This document shows positions 42,720-52,747 of a stretch of 64,000 bases of DNA, in pieces (positions within the stretch are counted from its first letter, which is position 1; every line of letters starts with the position of its first letter). The notes beneath the pieces were generated by a model, which was not told the origin of the DNA, did not search any database, and saw only the letters and a list, made by a program, of their open reading frames with translations. Source of the stretch: an uncultured Flavobacteriaceae bacterium (GTDB taxonomy: Bacteria > Bacteroidota > Bacteroidia > Flavobacteriales > Flavobacteriaceae); contig CANLWG010000008.1 in the NCBI GenBank assembly GCA_947494715.1, positions 62,001 to 126,000 on the forward strand. Reading direction: 5' to 3'. The translations under genes and the position numbers were made by a program.

Positions 42720-44192
42720 ATGCAAGCCCACCACGATAAAATTCTAGGAGAAGGTCTTACTTACGATGACGTACTCTTGGTTCCCGCCTATTCTGAAGTG
42801 CTTCCTAGGGAAGTCAGTATCCAAACCAAATTCACAAGAAATATCACCATTAATGTTCCCATAGTATCTGCAGCCATGGATACGGTAACGGAAAGCCGAA
42901 TGGCCATTGCTATAGCCCAGGAAGGGGGTATAGGAGTTCTGCATAAGAACATGACTATCGAACAACAGGCTATGAAAGTCCGCAAGGTAAAGCGCGCAGA
43001 AAGCGGTATGATCTTAGATCCCGTTACCTTGCCATCCGATGCATTGGTCAAGGACGCGAAGGCAAACATGCGTGAATTTAGCATTGGAGGAATACCTATT
43101 GTGGACGATTCCGGAAAGTTGATAGGTATCGTTACCAATAGGGATTTACGCTTTGAGAAGAATAACGATAGACCTATTTCGGAGGTTATGACCTTCGAAA
43201 ATTTGGTCACCGTAGGTGAAGGCACATCCCTAGAACAGGCGGAGGATATTCTTCAGGAGAATAAAATTGAGAAATTACCGGTGGTGGATAAGAATTATAA
43301 GCTTGTGGGGCTTATTACTTTTCGGGATATTACAAAATTGACCCAAAAACCCATGGCCAACAAGGATAAATATGGAAGGTTACGAGTTGCCGCTGCACTG
43401 GGCGTTACTCCGGATGCCGCTGATAGGGCAGAGGCATTGGTCAATGCAGGTGTTGATGCCATTGTTATAGACACGGCACATGGCCATACCCAAGGCGTGG
43501 TTACCGTATTGCAAAGTGTCAAAAAGAAATTTCCAGACCTTGAAACCATTGTTGGCAACATTGCTACTGGTGAGGCGGCAAAGTATTTGGTAGATGCCGG
43601 TGCGGATGCGGTTAAAGTAGGTATAGGACCCGGTTCCATTTGTACCACACGAGTGGTTGCAGGGGTGGGTTTTCCACAATTTTCCGCTGTATTGGAGGTA
43701 GCATCTGCCATCAAAGGGAGCGGAGTTCCTGTAATTGCCGATGGCGGTATACGCTACACAGGTGATATACCCAAGGCCATTGCGGCCGGTGCGGATACTG
43801 TTATGCTAGGTTCGCTATTGGCAGGTACCAAAGAATCACCTGGGGAGACTATTATTTATGAGGGCCGAAAGTTTAAATCATATCGAGGCATGGGCTCCGT
43901 GGAAGCCATGAAACAAGGCAGCAAGGATCGTTATTTCCAAGATGTTGAAGATGATATTAAGAAATTGGTCCCGGAAGGAATCGTTGGAAGGGTACCGTAC
44001 AAAGGTGACCTGTTTGAAAGTATTCATCAGTTTGTGGGCGGTCTTCGTGCAGGAATGGGTTATTGCGGTGCAAAGGATATTGCCACTTTACAGGAATCCG
44101 GGCGCTTTGTGAAGATTACCGCAAGTGGTATCAATGAAAGTCATCCACATGATGTAACCATCACCAAGGAATCTCCCAATTACAGTAGATAA
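42720..44192 (+). CDS. guaB: Inosine-5'-monophosphate dehydrogenase
   Basis: A 490-residue cytoplasmic enzyme converting IMP to XMP with NAD, the committed step to GMP. The TIM barrel is interrupted by two CBS domains (about 95-210; [10 protein letters not shown] and [11 protein letters not shown] end each). The catalytic Cys308 lies in [17 protein letters not shown]; the flap contains YRGMGS and the C-terminal GRVPYKGD. Length and domain order match the standard bacterial enzyme. Confidence 0.97.
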   Translation: MQAHHDKILGEGLTYDDVLLVPAYSEVLPREVSIQTKFTRNITINVPIVSAAMDTVTESRMAIAIAQEGGIGVLHKNMTIEQQAMKVRKVKRAESGMILDPVTLPSDALVKDAKANMREFSIGGIPIVDDSGKLIGIVTNRDLRFEKNNDRPISEVMTFENLVTVGEGTSLEQAEDILQENKIEKLPVVDKNYKLVGLITFRDITKLTQKPMANKDKYGRLRVAAALGVTPDAADRAEALVNAGVDAIVIDTAHGHTQGVVTVLQSVKKKFPDLETIVGNIATGEAAKYLVDAGADAVKVGIGPGSICTTRVVAGVGFPQFSAVLEVASAIKGSGVPVIADGGIRYTGDIPKAIAAGADTVMLGSLLAGTKESPGETIIYEGRKFKSYRGMGSVEAMKQGSKDRYFQDVEDDIKKLVPEGIVGRVPYKGDLFESIHQFVGGLRAGMGYCGAKDIATLQESGRFVKITASGINESHPHDVTITKESPNYSR

Positions 44193-44243
44193 TATAGTTC
44201 ATCAAAAACCGTTATTAGTTTCAACCCCCAAATCAACCTAATA

Positions 44244-45788
44244 ATGAGGACTTTTTTGACCGTTTTAATCCTACTCTTTATTTTTTCTTCATGTGGGACA
44301 GATTCTCCTGATAATCCCTTAGTATCTGAAAAAGTTGAAATAAACGTTATCGGTTTGCCGCGGATTTTGGAGAAATCGACTGAGCTAAGTATAGTTGTTC
44401 AAAGTGCTTCAAATACAATCACGACTGTTTACATTGATAATCAAGAAGCCATAAGCAGTAACGATAAGAATTTTACATTTACTCTTGACCCTTTTAATCA
44501 TATCATAGGGGACAAAACGCTAAAGGTTATCTCCGTCGATGAGGAGAATAATCAATCTGAAGTGTCCTATAGTTTTCAATTGAGAAAATTACTTTTTACC
44601 TTGAACTACCTTTTCACTCAATCTGATTACGTTGCTATTCATACCTTAGATGGTGAATTGGTAACCTATGAAAAGTATGAAGGCCAATCTATGACCTTTT
44701 ATGCTGGGGATGATTTTGAACGACAGAATTTCATTGTTTCCGCGTATCAATTTAATAGTTTTGACACTAGGACTTATATTCGTTCTTATTCAGACTTGGA
44801 GCCGGGTTCAGCGAACTTATCGTTTGAAGAACAAGAAGAAGAATTTCAAGGTTTGCGACTCGGGATCACTGATAAGATAAAACTACGGGTATCGTCAATA
44901 GGCAGTAATCTAATCGGAGGCTATAATGGAATCGTCCAAGCAGACACAGGTAACTTGGTTTATTTCCCAATATCCGATGGAGAATATGATTTTCTTTACA
45001 ACACCGATTTGCAAGAAGATTTTTATTTATTTTCGGTATATGAAGGAGAGCCAACTTTTAAGAACAAATACTTAACCGCAAAGATAAATGACTTAAGTGA
45101 AAACAGTTACACCGAAGAAGATTTCTCACCTATTGAAAATCATAAAGAAGTTTCGGTTTCCTTAGACAATACCCATTCTTTTAGTTATACTGTTGAAGGC
45201 TATAGAAACCTTGAAGATTATTATAATTACAAGTTTCATTTGGTTAACTCAGATTATTTATCTCTACAAACAAATTCTAAAGTCAGGATTCCCCTGCTTG
45301 ATGAATTTTCTCTGTATCAAGTCAAGTTTTCGACTTTGCTCGGTAATAATTCTTCCGTTCGAGTCAATCAACATCTTTCAATAGATGAAAATGAAATAAG
45401 AATACCTTCTATGAATTTGACCAAAACAGACAATTCCTTTTTATTTACCGGTGAAAGGGAATATGATTACTCAGTTTTGACATACAGTGATTATACTGAA
45501 AATGAAATTGGTGATTATTCTGATTTTGTATGGTCGTTTTATCAAGGATTCAAAGAGAAAATAGGCCTATCAATATTCAATTTTGAGCATCCGAAAGAGG
45601 TTTTGGAATCAATGAATTCAATTTCTCTAAACCCTTTTGACGTAGTGGACGAAGGTAAAAGCCTGCATTGTTCCCTAAGCGATCATGAAGACGAGGTTAC
45701 CTTTGAAAATTTAGTTTTCTCTCAAGGGTATTCCTCTAATGAAAAAGGATATCAATATGTCTTCAATTTTGAAAATTTACTGGAGTAA
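44244..45788 (+). CDS. Orphan lipoprotein of unknown function
   Basis: A 514-residue lipoprotein I do not recognise. MRTFLTVLILLFIFSSC gives lipobox Cys17. Residues 30-115 look like an Ig-like or cadherin-like beta domain (VEINVIGLPRILEKSTELSIVV, then TLKVISVDEENNQSEVSYSF). The remaining 400 residues are beta-rich, acidic and unusually rich in Tyr, Phe, Ser and Asn, with no family motif visible. Its codon use looks more AT-rich and less biased than guaB upstream, which could mean transfer or fast evolution. It starts 51 nt after guaB and is followed by 260 nt with no gene. Confidence 0.75.
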   Translation: MRTFLTVLILLFIFSSCGTDSPDNPLVSEKVEINVIGLPRILEKSTELSIVVQSASNTITTVYIDNQEAISSNDKNFTFTLDPFNHIIGDKTLKVISVDEENNQSEVSYSFQLRKLLFTLNYLFTQSDYVAIHTLDGELVTYEKYEGQSMTFYAGDDFERQNFIVSAYQFNSFDTRTYIRSYSDLEPGSANLSFEEQEEEFQGLRLGITDKIKLRVSSIGSNLIGGYNGIVQADTGNLVYFPISDGEYDFLYNTDLQEDFYLFSVYEGEPTFKNKYLTAKINDLSENSYTEEDFSPIENHKEVSVSLDNTHSFSYTVEGYRNLEDYYNYKFHLVNSDYLSLQTNSKVRIPLLDEFSLYQVKFSTLLGNNSSVRVNQHLSIDENEIRIPSMNLTKTDNSFLFTGEREYDYSVLTYSDYTENEIGDYSDFVWSFYQGFKEKIGLSIFNFEHPKEVLESMNSISLNPFDVVDEGKSLHCSLSDHEDEVTFENLVFSQGYSSNEKGYQYVFNFENLLE

Positions 45789-46049
45789 TAAGCATTTAGG
45801 CTAAATTGGACGTGGTTTTTAAATTGAAGTATGCCAATATAACCTAACCAACAGATACTATGTCGATATGGTGGTTCATGTATGTTTTTAAAATGGACAA
45901 TATATGAATGTCTTTTTCCACATAGATGCCCAATTTGGTGGTTAATCAGCTAGTCGTTTTTGAGCTGAGCTTCCCTTTTATTGTTATCTTTATAGAAATA
46001 GGTCAATAGTTAGACTAGTTTAGCTTATCCATCAAATTCACAAAATCCA

Positions 46050-47357
46050 GTGTTGCACCTTTCAAAAAAAACATCAAAATCAAGACGGGAATTTTTAACT
46101 TCGGCAATGGCCTTGGGTAGTATTCCTCTTTTTCCTTTTTCCTTTAATAAGGATAATGGGCCAATTTTAGGTCCGCCCATTGAAGAAAATATATCTCAAA
46201 CCAACAGTAAAAGTATTATTGGGGCGTATGGGAATTGGGCCACTTCTATAGTGCCAGATCCGCCTGAGCTCTCGTTCAGGAATGAAAAATGGACCAATAT
46301 TGACCAGTGGCGTAAAAAAGCATTGGAAAAAACAGGGGAATTGGTATCAGCTCCTACTATTGAAAAAGGTTCATTAGGCATTACCTTAAAGGCAAGTTAC
46401 GAATATGACGGTTTAACGGTCGAAGAATTACAATGGCAACTTCCTTATGGCAACCCTACCGAAGCTATCTTGCTTAAACCAAAAGATGCCACCGGACCTT
46501 TACCTGCCGTTTTGGGCCTTCATGACCATGGTGGGCAAAAATATTTTGGAAAAAGAAAGATTACCAAGACATCGGATGAGGTACATCCCGTAATTGTAGA
46601 ACATCAAAAGGATTCCTATTCCGGTCTATCCTGGGCCAATGAATTGGCCAAACAAGGCTATGTGGTAATGGTGCATGATACCTTTACTTTTGGCTCAAGA
46701 AGAGTTAGGTTCAGTGATGTTGATGGCATTACGTGGGGTCATTGTATGGTCGGGGATAAAACCGACCAAAACCCTGAGGATTCGGGAAACATTAAGATAT
46801 ATAATGAATGGGCAACAGAGCATGAACATATCATGTCAAAATCCCTTTTTTGTGGAGGAACCACCTGGCCGGGAGTGACTTTGTTGGAGGATCAAATAGC
46901 ATTGGATATTCTATGTGACCGGTCTGATGTGAATGAAGAAAAGGTAGGTTGTTGCGGCCTTTCAGGAGGAGGACTTCGTACGGATTATCTAGGAGGATTG
47001 GATCATAGGATACAATGCGCCATTAGTGTAGGGTTTATGTCCACTTGGAACGACTTTTTATTGAGTAAATCCTTTACGCACACTTGGATGACCTATGTTC
47101 CGCTATTACCAAAATATTTGGATTTCCCTGAAGTTCTAGGGCTTCGGGTACCTTTGCCAACTATGGTTATGAGCAATAACGAAGATCAACTGTATACTTT
47201 GCCGGAAATGAAAAAGGCGGATGCTATTTTACGTGAAGTTTATGAAAAAGCTGGAGTGTCCGAAAGGTATAGTGGTAAGTTCTATCCAGGTGGACACAAA
47301 TTCGATGCAGCTATGCAGAACGATGCATTTAAATGGTTTGATCAGTGGTTAAAGTAA
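46050..47357 (+). CDS. Tat-exported alpha/beta hydrolase
   Basis: A 435-residue serine hydrolase. The N-terminus LSKKTSKSRREFLTSAMALGSIPLF has a twin-arginine motif (SRREFL), so it is exported folded. The fold shows the oxyanion strand LPAVLGLHDHGG, nucleophile elbow GLSGGG (serine nucleophile), an acidic residue in MSNNEDQLY and the catalytic His in PGGHKFD. The nearest family is the dienelactone hydrolase / acetyl xylan esterase-like group. No ATG is available before the Tat signal: GTG at 46050 or TTG at 46053 must start it. The preceding 260 bases hold no gene. It is convergent with the nitrilase-family gene. Confidence 0.85.
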   Translation: MLHLSKKTSKSRREFLTSAMALGSIPLFPFSFNKDNGPILGPPIEENISQTNSKSIIGAYGNWATSIVPDPPELSFRNEKWTNIDQWRKKALEKTGELVSAPTIEKGSLGITLKASYEYDGLTVEELQWQLPYGNPTEAILLKPKDATGPLPAVLGLHDHGGQKYFGKRKITKTSDEVHPVIVEHQKDSYSGLSWANELAKQGYVVMVHDTFTFGSRRVRFSDVDGITWGHCMVGDKTDQNPEDSGNIKIYNEWATEHEHIMSKSLFCGGTTWPGVTLLEDQIALDILCDRSDVNEEKVGCCGLSGGGLRTDYLGGLDHRIQCAISVGFMSTWNDFLLSKSFTHTWMTYVPLLPKYLDFPEVLGLRVPLPTMVMSNNEDQLYTLPEMKKADAILREVYEKAGVSERYSGKFYPGGHKFDAAMQNDAFKWFDQWLK

Positions 47358-47401
47358 TCCATTGGAAACGAATAGAGGAATTTACCTCAATTCGCAATGA
47401 G

Positions 47402-48284
47402 CTAGTTTGATCCTATTTCCACATTTATGGTATAGATATTACTTTCTTCTTTGGTATATTCAAATTGCTTTTGGATTTGACCATCCTTGGAGACTACCAG
47501 TGAAGCTCCAATACACCACCAGCCTTTCCATTCCCCATCCTTGACCAGTCCGGTATTGCTCACTCCAATGACCGGGATATGATGTTTTAGGGCAATTTCC
47601 ATATAGGACTCTTTCCAAATGTCCCCGTAGGGTGTTTTTTCGTTGTCATAGTCCGGTGGCACGGCCCAACTACAGGGAGATAATATAATATCGGCTCCCA
47701 TATATCCCAGAGCATGTCCCAGTTCATTTGTAGCCGGAGAATTATCGGCACAAATGTTCATGCCTATTACCCCTAGGTCCGTATGGGTTACGGTACAACT
47801 GGTTCCCGGTGTATACATATGTTGTGCAATATCCAGAATATTGACTTTTCTGTGTTTTCCCAAAATCTTCCCCGTAGGCGAGATTAAGAGCGCCGTATTG
47901 TGGATTTTATCCCCATTCCGTTCGGTGAGTCCGGCAACGACATAAATTTTGTTGTTTTTTGCGGCTTCCTGCAAGATTTTACTATGGGCTCCCGGAATGG
48001 GTTGCGCCCCTTTGATTGCCGAGGAATTTGTCCAACCAAAATCCAAACATTCCGGTAAGACAACAATATCGCACGATTTTTCAGCTGCCTCCTTAATAAA
48101 AATAGCGGCATTCTTCAAGTTTACCTCTGGGTTACCCCCATCCACATGCATTTGCCCGATGCCAACATTCAAAGTTTTTTTTTGCTATAGATTGAGCCAT
48201 TAGGGTTTGGTTTAGCATACCTAAAAATACCAACGAAAGGAAAAGGATAAAAGGTTTTGTTATTATAAAATGGCGGGTTTTCAT
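47402..48284 (-). CDS. Exported carbon-nitrogen hydrolase, frame broken at an A9 run
   Basis: A nitrilase-superfamily enzyme cleaving a C-N bond. The catalytic triad is intact: Glu in VVLPECLDFGW, Lys in GKHRKVNILD and Cys in GMNICADNS. The intact frame (47402-48172) begins at a TTG with NVGIGQMHVDGG, just where the domain begins. Upstream, in another frame, is a perfect signal peptide (MKTRHFIITKPFILFLSLVF, ending LMAQSIAKK) starting at the ATG at 48282-48284. The two join exactly if the run of nine A (48175-48183, minus strand) is read as eight. So this is either a frameshifted gene, a slippage-expressed gene or a sequence error. A -7 element TAATTTTG lies at 48415-48422. Confidence 0.82.
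48175..48183 (-). repeat. Nine-base A homopolymer at the frameshift
   Basis: Nine A on the coding (minus) strand, exactly between signal peptide and enzyme domain. Removing one A restores a continuous 293-residue exported protein reading SIAKKTLNVGIGQ across the joint. Confidence 0.9.
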
Positions 48285-48452
48285 AACTATTGGCTGTAAA
48301 CAACAAGGAAACGGATATACCAATGTACGACATTTTGGTTTACGATACCGGAGAGTATCGAACCTCACCGTAGGTAATCCCATAGTATAAGAACATATCC
48401 GAATTACCTTAGAACAAAATTAAAAAGGGAAAACCAGTATTATCTAGGGGCT

Positions 48453-48986
48453 TTATTTTCCTTTACCACTATACGCCTGCCAATCCTTTTCCTTGTAGAT
48501 GTCATCCCCAAAATACTTGGCGATATTTAGAAAAGGTTTTGGTTTTTGATAACCAGGTACGGGAGAAAGCATATTCATTTCCTCGTCAAGGAAAATAGTC
48601 GTTGGGTAGCTTAGGCGACCTTGCATAAGTGCAGCGGCGAATTCATGGTAGCCCTTTCTGCCGGATGGTACAAATTTGTAGGTCTTGCCTTTATATTCTA
48701 TAGGATCCTTGCCTTCTCCATCCAATTTTACCATATAGAAATTCTCGGACATATACGTGGCGACTTCAGGATTTTGGAAAGTGTCCTTGTCCATTTTTTT
48801 ACACCAACCGCACCAATCCGTATAAATATCAACGAATACCTTCTTGGGATTTTCTTCGTTCATGACCAATTTCGTGGCCTCTTCCCAAGTAAGCCATTCC
48901 ACTTTTTGTGCATAGGTATTCACTGAAGCCAATCCTATAAAAAAAAGGAAAATGAATCTGATGATGGCGGTCCTACTCTGGGTCAT
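48453..48986 (-). CDS. Exported thioredoxin-fold protein
   Basis: A 177-residue periplasmic thioredoxin-like protein. The signal peptide is MTQSRTAIIRFIFLFFIGLASVNTYAQ. The active site is DIYTDWCGWCKKMDKDTF, a CGWC pair in the thioredoxin_7/DsbD-gamma-like context, with the cis-Pro in SYPTTIFLD. It may reduce or form disulfides in the periplasm. It lies between lysA and the nitrilase gene on the same strand. Confidence 0.9.
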   Translation of the reverse strand: MTQSRTAIIRFIFLFFIGLASVNTYAQKVEWLTWEEATKLVMNEENPKKVFVDIYTDWCGWCKKMDKDTFQNPEVATYMSENFYMVKLDGEGKDPIEYKGKTYKFVPSGRKGYHEFAAALMQGRLSYPTTIFLDEEMNMLSPVPGYQKPKPFLNIAKYFGDDIYKEKDWQAYSGKGK

Positions 48987-49048
48987 GATATATTTTTTTG
49001 AACTATTAGTCCAATTACTATACCAAAGCTAACGAAAATTGAGCACTT

Positions 49049-50290
49049 TTATTTCGCAACTACCTTTTCCCTTTGGGTAGGGAATAGGTCCTTTACATCC
49101 ACCTGGTTTTTAATAAGATCTTCAAAGGTTTCACGTTCCCTGATCAAAATAGCTTTTCCATTGTGCCATAGTACCTCTGGTGGCCTAAACCTGGAATTGT
49201 AGTTGCTGGCCATTGTAAAACAATAGGCCCCAGCGTTACGGAAACAGAGAATATCACCTTCCGAAATCTCGTTGATTCTTCGGTTGCTTCCAAAAGTATC
49301 CGTTTCGCAGATGTATCCTACTATGGAGTAGTAACGTTCCTTTCCTTTGGGGTTCGATATGTTGATTATTTCATGATTAGATCCATAAAACATGGGCCTT
49401 ATTAGATGATTAAATCCTGAATCTATACTAGCGAATACAGTAGAAGTAGTCTGTTTTACAACATTTACCTTGGCCAGGAAGAAGCCCGCCTCACTGACCA
49501 AAAACTTACCTGGTTCAAAGGCCAAAGTCAATTCCTTGCCATATTGCTTACAAAACGAATTGAAACGGGAGCTCAGTTTTTTACCAAGTTCCTCAATATT
49601 CGTCTCTATATCACCTTCTTTATAGGGTACTTTAAAGCCACTACCAAAATCAATGAAATCTAAATTCTTGAAATTCTTTGCGGTCTCAAAAAGAATTTCC
49701 GAGGCATAAAGAAATACATCGATATCCAAAATGTCGCTTCCAGTGTGCATATGAATACCGTTGATATTCATATTAGTAAGCTCAACTATTCGTAATAGGT
49801 GAGGAATTTGGTGGATGCTGATACCGAATTTTGAATCGATATGGCCAACGGAAATTTTTGAGTTCCCGCCGGCCATCACATGAGGATTGATACGGATACA
49901 CACCGGAATATCAGGATGCTTGCTTCCAAACTGTTCTAAAATGGACAAGTTGTCTATATTTATCCGAACTCCAAGTGCCGCCGCCGCTTCTATTTCTTCC
50001 AAGGAAACACCATTGGGCGTAAAAATGATGGATTCCGGTTTAAACCCTGCCAATAATCCCAATTTCACTTCCTGGATAGAAACTGTATCCAAGCCACTAC
50101 CCAAGTTGTTCATCAATCTTAGGATTGTGATGTTGGACAATGCTTTGGCGGCATAGTTTAGCTTTAATTTTTTGACACTCCCAAAAGCATGAGTCAGCCT
50201 TTGAAATTGAGAAATTATTTTCTCCGAATCATAAACATAAACCGGATCGCCATAGGTCTTCGCGATTTTAAGTAGGTCACCGTATTCCAT
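49049..50290 (-). CDS. lysA: Diaminopimelate decarboxylase
   Basis: A 413-residue PLP enzyme making lysine from meso-diaminopimelate. PLP Lys49 is in KLNYAAKALSN; the barrel carries HMHTGSDI, DFGSGFKVPY and AFEPGKFLVSEAG; the second-domain catalytic Cys is in GYICETDTFG, followed by GAYCFTMASNYN. Length and motifs are standard. A complete -33/-7 promoter lies directly upstream with a leader of about 16 nt, so no riboswitch fits before this gene. Confidence 0.96.
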   Translation of the reverse strand: MEYGDLLKIAKTYGDPVYVYDSEKIISQFQRLTHAFGSVKKLKLNYAAKALSNITILRLMNNLGSGLDTVSIQEVKLGLLAGFKPESIIFTPNGVSLEEIEAAAALGVRINIDNLSILEQFGSKHPDIPVCIRINPHVMAGGNSKISVGHIDSKFGISIHQIPHLLRIVELTNMNINGIHMHTGSDILDIDVFLYASEILFETAKNFKNLDFIDFGSGFKVPYKEGDIETNIEELGKKLSSRFNSFCKQYGKELTLAFEPGKFLVSEAGFFLAKVNVVKQTTSTVFASIDSGFNHLIRPMFYGSNHEIINISNPKGKERYYSIVGYICETDTFGSNRRINEISEGDILCFRNAGAYCFTMASNYNSRFRPPEVLWHNGKAILIRERETFEDLIKNQVDVKDLFPTQREKVVAK

Positions 50291-50309
50291 AATACTTCAT
50301 AATTTGAGA

Positions 50310-50340
50310 CAAAACTAAAGTGTTAAAATGGTATGAGCAA
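50310..50340 (-). promoter_or_regulatory. lysA promoter
   Basis: Minus strand: TTG (complement of 50338-50340), 20-nt spacer, TAGTTTTG (complement of 50310-50317). An imperfect inverted repeat, CAATTTGTTA to TAACAAAAATTG at 50371-50398, lies upstream in the 284-nt divergent gap. Confidence 0.72.
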
Positions 50341-50574
50341 AAAAAAACCTTTCATTGTTAAAAAATACAACAATTTGTTATTTTTGTAACAAAAATTGAC
50401 ACTTTGTTCCTTTGTCATTGCGCTATTTGAATTGTACTTTTAGGAGCAATAATTTACGAGCGAATGCCATTATTCAGGTTTACATAAACATCCTTTGGTG
50501 TCCGGAAAATTATCGGAACAGTATTCAGGATGAACCTGAAGGCCTAGGCGATAATCCTTATATAATCTAATAGA

Positions 50575-51213
50575 ATGAAATTACCCTTGTTTCCTTTACA
50601 ATCTGTTTTTTTTCCTGGAGAGACCGTACCCCTCCATATTTTTGAGGAACGCTACAAGCAGTTGATCAAGGATTGTAGGAAAGAGGCAATTACTTTTGGT
50701 ATTCCTGTATATATATATGATGGACTTGCCTATGGTACAGAAGTGCAGTTGGTAGAAGTGGTCACAACATATGACGGAGGTGAAATGGATGTAGTTTGTG
50801 TGGCTAGACAGGTTTTTAAGATTATTACTTTTGACAATGAAATTGATGGCAAACCCTACGCAGGGGGAATTGTTCAATTTTTGGATAATGTAAACGATGC
50901 CGACCGGGCAATGAAACTGGAGGTATTAAATGGTATTGAAGAACTTTACGGTCTTATGGGTGTCCCGTATTCACCCATACCGTTGGAGAAATTCAATAGT
51001 TATGTACTAACGCACAAAATGGGATTGTCCTTTGAGCAAGAATACGAACTGCTGCAAATGCCCAAGGAAAGCGAGCGATTATCATTTATTAAGGCCCATT
51101 TGTTGGCTACTATTAGCGTTTTAAAGGAGGTAGACCGGACCAAACGAACTATAGAGATGAACGGGGATTTCAGAAACTTTGATCCTTTGGATTTCAAGGA
51201 TTTTAAAATATAG
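50575..51213 (+). CDS. Lon substrate-binding (LonSB/PUA-like) domain protein
   Basis: A 212-residue protein consisting only of the N-terminal domain of Lon protease. It opens LPLFPLQSVFFPGETVPLHIFEERYKQLIKDC, the LonSB hallmark, and ends in a helical part (LSFIKAHLLATISVLKEVDR). There is no AAA+ or protease domain. Such stand-alone proteins are common and may bind substrates or nucleic acid. The 284-nt gap upstream has a -7-like TATTTTTG (50379-50386) and a small hairpin TTCAGG/CCTGAA in the leader. Confidence 0.9.
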   Translation: MKLPLFPLQSVFFPGETVPLHIFEERYKQLIKDCRKEAITFGIPVYIYDGLAYGTEVQLVEVVTTYDGGEMDVVCVARQVFKIITFDNEIDGKPYAGGIVQFLDNVNDADRAMKLEVLNGIEELYGLMGVPYSPIPLEKFNSYVLTHKMGLSFEQEYELLQMPKESERLSFIKAHLLATISVLKEVDRTKRTIEMNGDFRNFDPLDFKDFKI

Positions 51214-51276
51214 AAAATAGTGTAGCGGTAAATGGATATAGCTTTATTTTGATTAGGGTAATTAACCTTGGTTTCC

Positions 51277-51284
51277 TATTTTTG
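51277..51284 (+). promoter_or_regulatory. -7 element of sucC
   Basis: TATTTTTG, exact TAnnTTTG match, 26 nt before the sucC ATG. The nearest usable TTG lies 25 nt upstream, slightly beyond normal spacing. Confidence 0.5.
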
Positions 51285-51310
51285 CTGCCGAACCTAAAGA
51301 CGTTTCATAT

Positions 51311-52504
51311 ATGAATCTTCACGAGTATCAGGGAAAAGAGATATTGGCCAGCTTTGGTGTACGGATACAAAGAGGTATTGTGGCCCATAATGCCAAAGAA
51401 GCAGTTGAAGCTGCCAAACAGCTCACTTCAGAAACGGGTACCAGTTGGCACGTAATCAAGGCACAGGTACATGCTGGAGGTAGAGGAAAAGGAGGTGGCG
51501 TTAAATTGGCCAAAAACCTGAAAGAAGTAGAAGAGTTGGCAGGTCGGATAATCGGTATGAATCTAATCACTCCTCAAACTTCCGCGGAAGGAAAGAAAGT
51601 ACATAAAGTACTTGTAGCCGAGGATGTATATTATCCCGGAGATAGTGAGACCAGTGAATTTTATATGTCCGTCTTACTCAATAGAGGTACGGGTAGAAAT
51701 ATGATTATGTATTCCACCGAAGGGGGTATGGATATAGAAGAGGTGGCGGAGAAGACCCCACATTTGATATTTACCGAGGAAATAGATCCGGCAACCGGAC
51801 TTTTACCTTTCCAAGCAAGAAAAGTGGCTTTTAACCTAGGACTCTCGGGAACAGCTTTTAAGGAGATGACCAGGTTTGTTACGTCACTATATAAGGCCTA
51901 TGAACAGAGTGATGCCAGCTTATTCGAAATCAACCCTGTACTAAAAACTTCGGATGATAAGATTATGGCGGTGGATGCCAAAGTATCCATCGATGACAAT
52001 GCACTTTATCGCAGAAAGCAGTATGCGGAAATGCGTGATCTTCGGGAAGAGAATCCTATTGAAGTAGAAGCTAGGGCTGTAGGCCTAAACTATGTGGATT
52101 TGGATGGTAACGTTGGTTGTATGGTCAACGGTGCAGGTTTGGCAATGGCTACAATGGACCTTATCAAGATGGCAGGTGGGGAACCAGCCAACTTTTTGGA
52201 TGTTGGAGGCACGGCAGATGCCAAAAGAGTAGAGGAGGCGTTCCGGATTATTCTAAAAGATTCGGCTGTAAAAGCCATATTGATCAATATTTTTGGAGGA
52301 ATTGTTCGCTGTGACCGTGTTGCACAGGGAGTGGTCGATGCCTATAAAAATATGGGAGATGCCATTAAGGTGCCTATTATAGTACGTTTGCAAGGTACCA
52401 ACGCAGAACTTGCCAAGGAAATTATCGATAATTCCGGTCTGGCCGTTCACTCTGCAGTCCAGTTTCAGGAAGCCGCGGATAAGGTGGAAGAGGTATTGAA
52501 GTAG
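51311..52504 (+). CDS. sucC: Succinyl-CoA synthetase beta subunit
   Basis: A 397-residue ATP-grasp subunit of the TCA-cycle enzyme making succinate and nucleoside triphosphate from succinyl-CoA. The N-terminus MNLHEYQGKEILASFGV is diagnostic. Nucleotide-binding KAQVHAGGRGKGGGVKLA, metal ligands in LFEINPV and AVDAKVSIDDNA, and the succinate loop NIFGGIVRCDRVAQG follow. The alpha subunit gene sucD is not adjacent: a terminator follows sucC, as in many Bacteroidota. Confidence 0.97.
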   Translation: MNLHEYQGKEILASFGVRIQRGIVAHNAKEAVEAAKQLTSETGTSWHVIKAQVHAGGRGKGGGVKLAKNLKEVEELAGRIIGMNLITPQTSAEGKKVHKVLVAEDVYYPGDSETSEFYMSVLLNRGTGRNMIMYSTEGGMDIEEVAEKTPHLIFTEEIDPATGLLPFQARKVAFNLGLSGTAFKEMTRFVTSLYKAYEQSDASLFEINPVLKTSDDKIMAVDAKVSIDDNALYRRKQYAEMRDLREENPIEVEARAVGLNYVDLDGNVGCMVNGAGLAMATMDLIKMAGGEPANFLDVGGTADAKRVEEAFRIILKDSAVKAILINIFGGIVRCDRVAQGVVDAYKNMGDAIKVPIIVRLQGTNAELAKEIIDNSGLAVHSAVQFQEAADKVEEVLK

Positions 52505-52532
52505 TCCAATTAACTAATTACAAAATACTTAG

Positions 52533-52556
52533 AGCCGCTTTTATAGTGGCTTTTTT
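52533..52556 (+). terminator. sucC terminator
   Basis: Six-pair stem AGCCGC / GTGGCT (one G-U), 7-nt loop, then five T. Confidence 0.65.
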
Positions 52557-52747
52557 AGTTTTAGATAGGAAGTTTATCAAAGATTTTCAACTCGCCCCCT
52601 TGCTCTTGAAAATCATCCCTTTTTTTCAGTTAGAAATATTAAAGATTGATTAAAGTTTTGTTAATCATTGGTTTTGTTGTAACACTTTGGGTGTTTTGTG
52701 AGTCTTTTTAGTAATTCATCAATTTATTAATCAAAAAACCAAGTGTC

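Noticed and set aside
49887-50156. Plus-strand frame inside lysA, and similar long frames inside pepT, IMP dehydrogenase and M14 genes
   Set aside because: They are shadows of well-supported genes on the other strand, without signal peptides, promoters or domain motifs.
50371-50398. Inverted repeat CAATTTGTTA / TAACAAAAATTG upstream of lysA as an operator
   Set aside because: Imperfect (two-base insertion) and very AT-rich; symmetry of this level is expected by chance in such sequence.
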